NCBI GenBank assembly: GCA_964625325.1
Contig: CAZVBA010000022.1
Coordinates: 1-10,592 of the forward strand
Length of the DNA: 10,592 bases
From: CAZILM01 sp964625325
GTDB lineage: Bacteria > Patescibacteriota > Saccharimonadia > Saccharimonadales > CAYVSP01
Reading direction: 5' to 3'
Each line of letters starts with the position of its first letter. The stretch's first letter is position 1. A program made the position numbers and the translations under genes. The notes under the pieces were generated by a model. The model did no database searches, was not told the DNA's origin, and saw nothing but the letters and a program-made list of their open reading frames with translations. This document shows positions 6,711-10,592 of the stretch, in pieces.

Positions 6711-8249
6711 TCATTTGGCTATTATTATAACAAACTTCGCCGTACTACCCGCAGGCAATGTCACGCCAGCCGGTAACCGAGCAGTCGCCTTGGTTGAATA
6801 CCGTGTTTCTAAGTAGTGCAGCGTAAACGGATCTTTCCCGTGGGAAAGATCCACGACGGCTACACCAGTCTGTTGCTGCGCTGCCGCCTCTGTAGAGATT
6901 ATGTTGTAGCCATATTGCTTCAGCAATGTACCCGTTGCTGCGGCCTGAACGGCGGTTGACCCAATAACGGCAATCGGCGCATTCTCTTTAACCAGATAGC
7001 CATCGGGCAGCTGGCCAAGTACATAGGCCTGTATGTCAGTGTAGTTATTAAAGCCTGCGATCGGTCGAACGACCGAAGTAGTGCCGACATGATCGGTGGC
7101 CACTAGCTTATGGCCGTCATCAGTCAGTCCAATTGATGCCACTTTGTTATCGCTAACTTTTTTCATAATACTATACAGACGCATTGCACCCTGTGTACTC
7201 AGGTCAGAGTAGACATTATTGCCGAAAGCGTTCATCAGCCCATCAATTTTTGCGGGATTACTTAAGGTATCCGCCGTCATGATCTTGTCCTTTAGCGCAA
7301 CAAGTATTTGCCGCTGGCGTTGCGCGCGGGCAAAATCGCTGGTTGTCTCACGTGAACGAGCGTACAGAAGCGCTTTAACACCGTCCATTTGCTGCACCCC
7401 CGCAGGAGCCAATATTGGATTCCAGTGATTTTCCCAGGCCATAGTTGGATCAACCAGAGGTGTTGGCACATCAACCGTTATACCACCCACGGTGTCAATT
7501 GCTTGCCGGAATGCGGCAAAGTTGACCAGCATATGATAATTGATGTTTATGCCCAGCACTGTTTTAAGCACTTGGTCGATGTTAGCAAAACCGGCTTCAA
7601 CAGCTGCAGCGTTGGCGCTACTGGCATCCAAATGTCCTAAATAGTGGTACTTTCCACTCTCATATGCAGCGTTTATCTTTTGCTGGGCCCCAAAATAGGC
7701 GATCGGCTGTTGTACCCACAGATCACGGGGGATACTTACCATGCTCGCAAGATTATTAACTGGATCAACGCTTAAGATAACAATAGTGTCAGTTAGGTCA
7801 GGCCCATCATGGCCCGGCCCACCAATGCCCAACAGCAAAATATTAACTCGTCCATCACCTTCTCCCTTAAGCAAATCAGGCGTAACAGGCTTGCTAGCTA
7901 GTGCAGCGACCGTAGTAGTGCCCCGGAATACTTTATGGATTTTAGTGTAAGCATTCCATGACAAAAAGCCGCCGATACCCATGGCGATAATCAATACAAG
8001 TGCTAGCGCTCGTAGTACAAGGGTTCGTGGCCGCCGTTTTTTTACAATTTTTTGCGGCCGACTTGGTGCACGATATTTTGGCAGCGGGAACTTCTTAGCC
8101 TCTACACTTGCTCCACCGGGAGAAGCAGGCTGAGCGCTAGCCACTGAGCGCACAGGTTTGCGGCGCCTGCTCTTTTCGGCAAGCGAAACATCGCTGCTAA
8201 CGCGGCGTGTTCTACGCCGTGGCCTAGATTGTTTACCATCTATATCCAT
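6711..8249 (-). CDS. LytR-CpsA-Psr (LCP) family protein with C-terminal LytR_C-like domain
   Basis: LCP proteins transfer undecaprenyl-linked glycopolymers onto peptidoglycan at the outer face of the membrane. From the ATG at 8249 the protein has 512 residues; a TTG two codons earlier (8255) is an alternative start. Residues 1-75 are an unusually long, very basic, disordered cytoplasmic tail. One membrane helix lies at about 76-98. The LCP domain (about 135-325) shows ILLLGIGG, LTDTIVILSVDP, SIPRD (172-176) with the conserved Arg-Asp, TVGGITVDVP, and the arginine-rich DGVKALLYARSRETTSDFARAQRQRQ. These arginines bind the pyrophosphate of the lipid carrier in known structures. A LytR_C-like alpha/beta domain follows (about 423-512; IAVIGSTAVQAAATGTLLKQYGYNI). 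No Shine-Dalgarno is seen; a promoter lies just upstream. It is the first gene of the cluster LCP, membrane protein, HtrA. Family assignment is firm; the polymer transferred is unknown. Confidence 0.93.
   Translation of the reverse strand: MDIDGKQSRPRRRTRRVSSDVSLAEKSRRRKPVRSVASAQPASPGGASVEAKKFPLPKYRAPSRPQKIVKKRRPRTLVLRALALVLIIAMGIGGFLSWNAYTKIHKVFRGTTTVAALASKPVTPDLLKGEGDGRVNILLLGIGGPGHDGPDLTDTIVILSVDPVNNLASMVSIPRDLWVQQPIAYFGAQQKINAAYESGKYHYLGHLDASSANAAAVEAGFANIDQVLKTVLGININYHMLVNFAAFRQAIDTVGGITVDVPTPLVDPTMAWENHWNPILAPAGVQQMDGVKALLYARSRETTSDFARAQRQRQILVALKDKIMTADTLSNPAKIDGLMNAFGNNVYSDLSTQGAMRLYSIMKKVSDNKVASIGLTDDGHKLVATDHVGTTSVVRPIAGFNNYTDIQAYVLGQLPDGYLVKENAPIAVIGSTAVQAAATGTLLKQYGYNIISTEAAAQQQTGVAVVDLSHGKDPFTLHYLETRYSTKATARLPAGVTLPAGSTAKFVIIIAK
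7344..7359. promoter_or_regulatory. parS-like site (weak candidate)
   Basis: TGTCTCACGTGAACGA matches 13 of 16 bases of the widely conserved bacterial parS palindrome TGTTTCACGTGAAACA, the binding site of ParB. All eight core bases CACGTGAA match. The mismatches are at positions 4, 14 and 15, so the outer symmetry is broken. It lies within the LCP coding sequence, over the conserved ARSRET codons, about 1.8 kb from parB, so protein constraint could explain it. Confidence 0.25.
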
Positions 8250-8267
8250 AAGCAAAAACTAGGGACT

Positions 8268-8295
8268 AGTATAGGCGAAAACGGCCATCAGGCAA
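8268..8295 (-). promoter_or_regulatory. Putative promoter of the LCP - membrane protein - htrA cluster
   Basis: On the minus strand, TTGCCT (8290-8295) and TATACT (8268-8273) with a 16-bp spacer. The predicted start is near 8261, giving a leader of about 12 bases without a Shine-Dalgarno. It is back to back with the lepB promoter. Confidence 0.5.
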
Positions 8296-8318
8296 AATCT
8301 TCACGGTACATAGCAAAC

Positions 8319-8337
8319 CAAAGCAAGCTTTGCTTTG
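8319..8337. repeat. Perfect 8-bp inverted repeat in the divergent LCP/lepB promoter region
   Basis: CAAAGCAA-GCT-TTGCTTTG. The right arm overlaps the proposed -35 box of lepB (8330-8335), and the repeat lies about 24 bp upstream of the LCP -35 box. A transcription-factor operator is the natural reading; no regulator gene is in the window. It is too short and lacks a T-run, so a terminator is unlikely. Confidence 0.45.
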
Positions 8338-8358
8338 CCTCCGTTCTTCCATTATAGT
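8330..8358 (+). promoter_or_regulatory. Putative promoter of lepB
   Basis: TTGCTT (8330-8335), a 17-bp spacer and TATAGT (8353-8358). The predicted transcription start falls at about 8365-8366, at the proposed GTG start codon, so the mRNA may be leaderless. Confidence 0.5.
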
Positions 8359-8365
8359 AGTGCCA

Positions 8366-9009
8366 GTGAACGAACAGCACCCTATCAAAGATCAACCGGC
8401 TCACCCAACAACTCCAGCCTCATCAGCCGATACATCCACCAAAGACATAAAACAACCGCCACAAAAATCAAATGGGGCACTTGGTGGCACCCTGTCTACT
8501 ATTGGCATCTTACTCTTGGCGCCGTTGATTGCTATTCTGCTGACGGTATACGTTTTCCAATCGTACCAAGTTGATGGTCCTAGCATGCAAAATACCCTGC
8601 ATAATGGCGATCGTCTGATTGTCTGGAAACTGCCTCGCACCTGGGCTCGCATTACCGGCCACCAATACATACCCAAACGGGGCGATGTTGTTATCTTAAC
8701 CGAGTCTGGCCTTAGCAATTACGGCGACACTCAGGACACCAAGCAATTGGTCAAACGAGTTATCGGTTTGCCTGGCGACCGCATCGTCATCAAAAATAAT
8801 AAAATAACTGTTTATAACAAGCAGTATCCAGGTGGCTTTGAGCCTGACGCTACGTTGCCCTACGGCAAAAATGGCGCCATTCCGCCAACCATGAATAATC
8901 TAGACTTAACGCTTTCTAGCACACAACTATTCGTTTGCGGGGACAATCGACCAGACAGTCTTGATAGTCGTATTTTTGGGCCAATTCAAACCAAGCAAGT
9001 CATAGGCAA
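8366..9009 (+). CDS. lepB: Signal peptidase I, C-terminus lost in assembly gap
   Basis: Membrane-bound serine protease (S26) with a Ser/Lys dyad that removes signal peptides from exported proteins. From the GTG at 8366, 214 residues are readable before the N run. A Pro/Ser/Thr-rich cytoplasmic tail (1-40) leads into one membrane helix (about 43-64). Box B is QVDGPSMQNTL with catalytic Ser73. Box D is KRVIGLPGDRI with catalytic Lys130. Box E is GDNRPDSLDSRIFGPI (192-207). Only the last ten or so residues should be missing. The open frame runs further upstream to a TTG at 8330, but that part overlaps the promoter, and GTG 8366 lies seven bases after the -10 box, so a leaderless GTG start is preferred (GTG 8360 is another option). 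The frame that resumes after the N run does not resemble LepB and should not be joined to it. Confidence 0.92.
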
Positions 9010-9109
9010 NNNNNNNNNNNNNNNNNNNNNNNNNNNNNNNNNNNNNNNNNNNNNNNNNNNNNNNNNNNNNNNNNNNNNNNNNNNNNNNNNNNNNNNNNNN
9101 NNNNNNNNN
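9010..9109. other. Assembly gap of 100 N (placeholder length)
   Basis: Exactly 100 N. lepB enters from the left and parB from the right, on opposite strands. Their missing parts, about ten residues of LepB and most of a ParB of roughly 250-300 residues, need around 0.8 kb or more. The true gap is therefore much longer than shown, unless the join is a misassembly. Confidence 0.97.
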
Positions 9110-9159
9110 TGCGGGATCAACGAGCCAAACCCTCGCCCCAAACCTGTCTGCTTTACCAT
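9110..9159 (-). CDS. parB: Chromosome-partition protein ParB, N-terminal 16 codons only
   Basis: On the minus strand an ATG at 9159 opens MVKQTGLGRGFGSLIP and runs into the N run. The pattern K-x-x-GLGRGF-x-SLIP is the typical extreme N-terminus of chromosomal ParB/Spo0J; in ParB this arginine-containing segment stimulates the ParA ATPase. Position also fits: it is the next gene after parA on the same strand, the usual parA-parB order. ParB is a CTP-dependent DNA clamp that loads at parS and organises the origin region. The 93-base gap after parA contains its own promoter-like boxes. Only 50 bases are visible, so the identification rests on the short motif plus context; both point the same way. 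Confidence 0.85.
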
Positions 9160-9165
9160 GTCACT

Positions 9166-9194
9166 ATTTTATACGCTTTATGCTTCCCAGCAAA
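9166..9194 (-). promoter_or_regulatory. Putative promoter of parB
   Basis: On the minus strand, TTTGCT (9189-9194), a 17-bp spacer and TAAAAT (9166-9171). The ATG of parB begins six bases after the -10 box, which would give a leaderless transcript. parB may also be read from parA, as no strong terminator lies between; a weak CGGCAA/TTGCCG inverted repeat occurs at about 9227-9250. Confidence 0.45.
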
Positions 9195-9252
9195 GCAGCA
9201 TACCTAAAACCCCCAAAATGTATTCGGCAAAAAATATACTAGTTGCCGTGCT

Positions 9253-10014
9253 TTAGCCGTCTAAACGCTTAGCGACTTCACCCGCCAAACTCTTGTAAGC
9301 CCGCGCACCCTTAGACCACTTATCGTGCTCAAAAATAGTTCGGCCATAGCTGGGCGCTTCCGCCAGCCGCACATTGCGTGGCACTACGGTCTTAAATAAT
9401 TTATTCCCAAAGTGCTGTGCAACTTCTGCCTGGACCTGCTCGCTGAGCACCATCCGTTTGTTGAACATAGTGAGTACCACGCCCAATATATCCAGCGCTG
9501 GATTCAGCCCTTGTTTAACGGCTTGAATAGTCTGCAGTAGCTGCCCAAGACCCTCAAGCGCAAAATATTCCGATTGCACTGGGATTAGCACATCAGTTGC
9601 AGCACTTAAGGCGTTGATGGTCAGTAGGCCCAAGGCGGGCGGACAATCAATAATAACTACCTCGGCATCAACCGGAGCCAGCGCTTCGCGCAAACGAAAC
9701 TCACGGTGTTCAACAGGCACCAAATCAACCTCTGCCTGAGCTAATGTGTTGTTTGCCGGCAGCAGAAACAGGTTTTCGATATTAGTTGGCAAGACTATAT
9801 CAGCCGTGCCAGCATTAGAAATCAGTACGTCGTACAATGTTGTGCCCAGGGCCTCTTTGTCGACACCAAGGCTGCTGGTGGCGTTGCCCTGGGGATCAAG
9901 GTCGACCAGAACCACTCGCCGCTTGGCATTTGCCAGCTGCGCGGCTAAATTCACGGCCGTTGTCGTTTTACCCACTCCGCCCTTCTGGTTGGTGATTGCC
10001 AGTATCCGTCTCAT
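9253..10014 (-). CDS. parA: Chromosome-partition ATPase ParA (Soj)
   Basis: Walker-type ATPase that binds DNA non-specifically when ATP-bound and positions ParB-parS complexes for chromosome segregation. The 253 residues match the compact chromosomal Soj type, which lacks the N-terminal helix-turn-helix of plasmid type Ia ParA. The deviant Walker A motif QKGGVGKTTTAVNLA is at 10-24, with signature Lys11 and P-loop Lys16. The A' motif VLVDLDPQGNATSSLG lies at 35-50 and Walker B VVIIDCPPALGLLT at 119-132. FNKRMVLSEQV (184-194) and VPRNVRLAEAPSYGRTIFEHD (211-231) are typical Soj blocks. The start at 10014 has GAGGG (10018-10022) three bases away and AAGGAG (10029-10034) fourteen away, neither ideal, but the N-terminus MRRILAITNQKGGVGKTT is exactly as expected. 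parB follows. Confidence 0.97.
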   Translation of the reverse strand: MRRILAITNQKGGVGKTTTAVNLAAQLANAKRRVVLVDLDPQGNATSSLGVDKEALGTTLYDVLISNAGTADIVLPTNIENLFLLPANNTLAQAEVDLVPVEHREFRLREALAPVDAEVVIIDCPPALGLLTINALSAATDVLIPVQSEYFALEGLGQLLQTIQAVKQGLNPALDILGVVLTMFNKRMVLSEQVQAEVAQHFGNKLFKTVVPRNVRLAEAPSYGRTIFEHDKWSKGARAYKSLAGEVAKRLDG

Positions 10015-10230
10015 ATTCCCTCGCTTGTCTCCTTACAGCCTATCAGAAAGTGGCCAAAACATAAACAACATATGTGGTATGTACAGCTAGCCGTATAATA
10101 CTAATCCGCATCGTCTGATCAAATGCTCAATGTGATGATTTACTCTTTGTTGTGTAGCCTTATGTGGCTAGCATAGCAATACTAGATGCAGCACCTACCC
10201 GACGGCAGCTTATTTTGCTATCATAACCCT
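10015..10230. other. Divergent intergenic region between parA and the last gene
   Basis: 216 bases without a gene. It holds the parA Shine-Dalgarno candidates, a TATAAT (10094-10099, + strand) with no good -35 partner, two copies of GCTAGC (10086-10091, 10167-10172), a small 5-bp hairpin TAGCC/GGCTA (10155-10170) and, at the right end, the promoter of the next gene. No parS consensus, tRNA or terminator was seen. A small RNA cannot be excluded. Confidence 0.5.
10216..10224 (+). promoter_or_regulatory. Extended -10 promoter of the last gene
   Basis: TGC followed by TATCAT (10219-10224) forms an extended -10 element. The ATG comes six bases later, implying a leaderless mRNA. No -35 match is seen at the right distance, which is common for extended -10 promoters. 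Confidence 0.45.
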
Positions 10231-10592
10231 ATGCATAAGCGCATCTGGTGGATTATAGGTGGCATTAGTGGCGTGCTCTTACTAATTGGGCTGACAGCCC
10301 TACTGATAGCCCAACAGCATAAAAATGGCAGCACGCTAACGCCTCAAGCTCTAACAACAGCTCAAGCGAGCGCTAGCTTTCCGCTTTTCTACGCTAAAAC
10401 AAACAGCCCCAGCTTCCAATTTGTCCCCGCTTCAGTGTCAGCCACTAGCCAAGCAGTGCTGTACAGCTACCAGTACGACCACGATAAGACGTTGGCTGTT
10501 AGTGTGCAGCCCATTGGTAATCTGAACGTCGACCAATTTAACCCTACTTCAGATTTTGCAACCACTGTTGGACACGCTTATATCGTCGATAT
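10231..10592 (+). CDS. Membrane-anchored extracytoplasmic protein of unknown function, 5' part
   Basis: An ATG at 10231 opens a frame with no stop to the window end, giving 120 complete codons. Residues 1-4 are MHKR, positive inside, followed by one membrane helix (about 5-27; WWIIGGISGVLLLIGLTALL), then a Gln/Thr/Ser/Ala-rich linker and a soluble domain beginning at about residue 48 with SFPLFYAK. The domain has alternating hydrophobic and polar stretches (SQAVLYSYQYDHDKTLAVSVQPIG), suggesting a beta-rich fold outside the membrane. There is no lipobox Cys, so it is a type II or signal-anchor protein rather than a lipoprotein. I do not recognise the family. Reality of the gene is supported by the hydrophobic N-terminus, the well-placed -10 box and the long open frame; function is unknown. 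The C-terminus lies outside the window. Confidence 0.75.
   Translation, partial: MHKRIWWIIGGISGVLLLIGLTALLIAQQHKNGSTLTPQALTTAQASASFPLFYAKTNSPSFQFVPASVSATSQAVLYSYQYDHDKTLAVSVQPIGNLNVDQFNPTSDFATTVGHAYIVD

Noticed and set aside
9227..9250. CGGCAA/TTGCCG inverted repeat as a terminator after parA
   Set aside because: The stem is six bp with a long AT-rich loop and no T-run follows on the minus strand.
9110..9256. Open frame on the + strand after the N run, as a continuation of lepB
   Set aside because: The translated residues do not look like a LepB C-terminus, the frame across an unknown-length gap is arbitrary, and the minus strand here encodes the ParB start.
10094..10099. TATAAT as the promoter of a small RNA or of the last gene
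   Set aside because: No -35 partner at 16-18 bp, no terminator downstream, and the last gene has a better placed extended -10 box.
1..10592. tRNA, rRNA, CRISPR array, insertion sequence or prophage
   Set aside because: Looked for conserved arms, spaced direct repeats, transposase motifs and terminal repeats; none seen.

Overview
The window looks like core chromosome from a streamlined bacterium, most likely a Candidate Phyla Radiation lineage and plausibly Saccharibacteria (TM7). This is inferred from protein style and gene set: an L31 of the cysteine-free type with an Ala/Lys-rich tail, a PrmC with NLPY instead of NPPY, and a compact Soj-type ParA. The standard genetic code fits: TAA, TAG and one TGA all act as stops. 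No mobile element, CRISPR array, rRNA or tRNA was seen. One run of exactly 100 N (9010-9109) marks an assembly gap.

Layout. Positions 1-413 (-) hold the 5' part of rpsB, behind a long structured leader and a good sigma70-type promoter. Positions 647-1864 (-) encode an unrecognised HExxH metalloprotease-like protein. On the + strand come rpmE (2088-2438) with a strong terminator, then prfA-prmC (2589-4454), a two-gene unit for translation termination. A second terminator (4485-4518) separates prmC from a converging minus-strand cluster: an LCP (LytR-CpsA-Psr) envelope protein (8249-6711), a polytopic membrane protein of unknown function (6686-5934) and an HtrA-type membrane-anchored serine protease (5892-4546). 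Divergent from the LCP gene is signal peptidase I, lepB (8366 into the gap). On the other side of the gap, on the minus strand, are parA (10014-9253) and the first 16 codons of parB (9159-9110). A membrane-anchored protein of unknown function begins at 10231 (+) and leaves the window.

How the parts fit. RF1 (PrfA) and the methyltransferase that modifies its GGQ glutamine (PrmC) are translationally linked. S2 and L31 are translation genes with their own promoters. LCP, the membrane protein, HtrA and signal peptidase I form a cell-envelope block: attachment of wall polymers, envelope quality control and cleavage of exported proteins. ParA and ParB form the chromosome-partition pair.

Most notable points: (1) a parB start hidden beside the gap, which shows the gap is much larger than 100 bases; (2) several first-in-transcript genes (lepB, parB, the last gene, possibly prfA) have a -10 box 6-11 nt before the start codon, suggesting leaderless or nearly leaderless mRNAs, while internal genes carry Shine-Dalgarno sequences; (3) a structured rpsB leader that could be an S2 autoregulatory element; (4) an uncharacterised HExxH protein; (5) a parS-like 13/16 match inside the LCP gene. 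I see no clear evidence of a wholly new multi-gene system.
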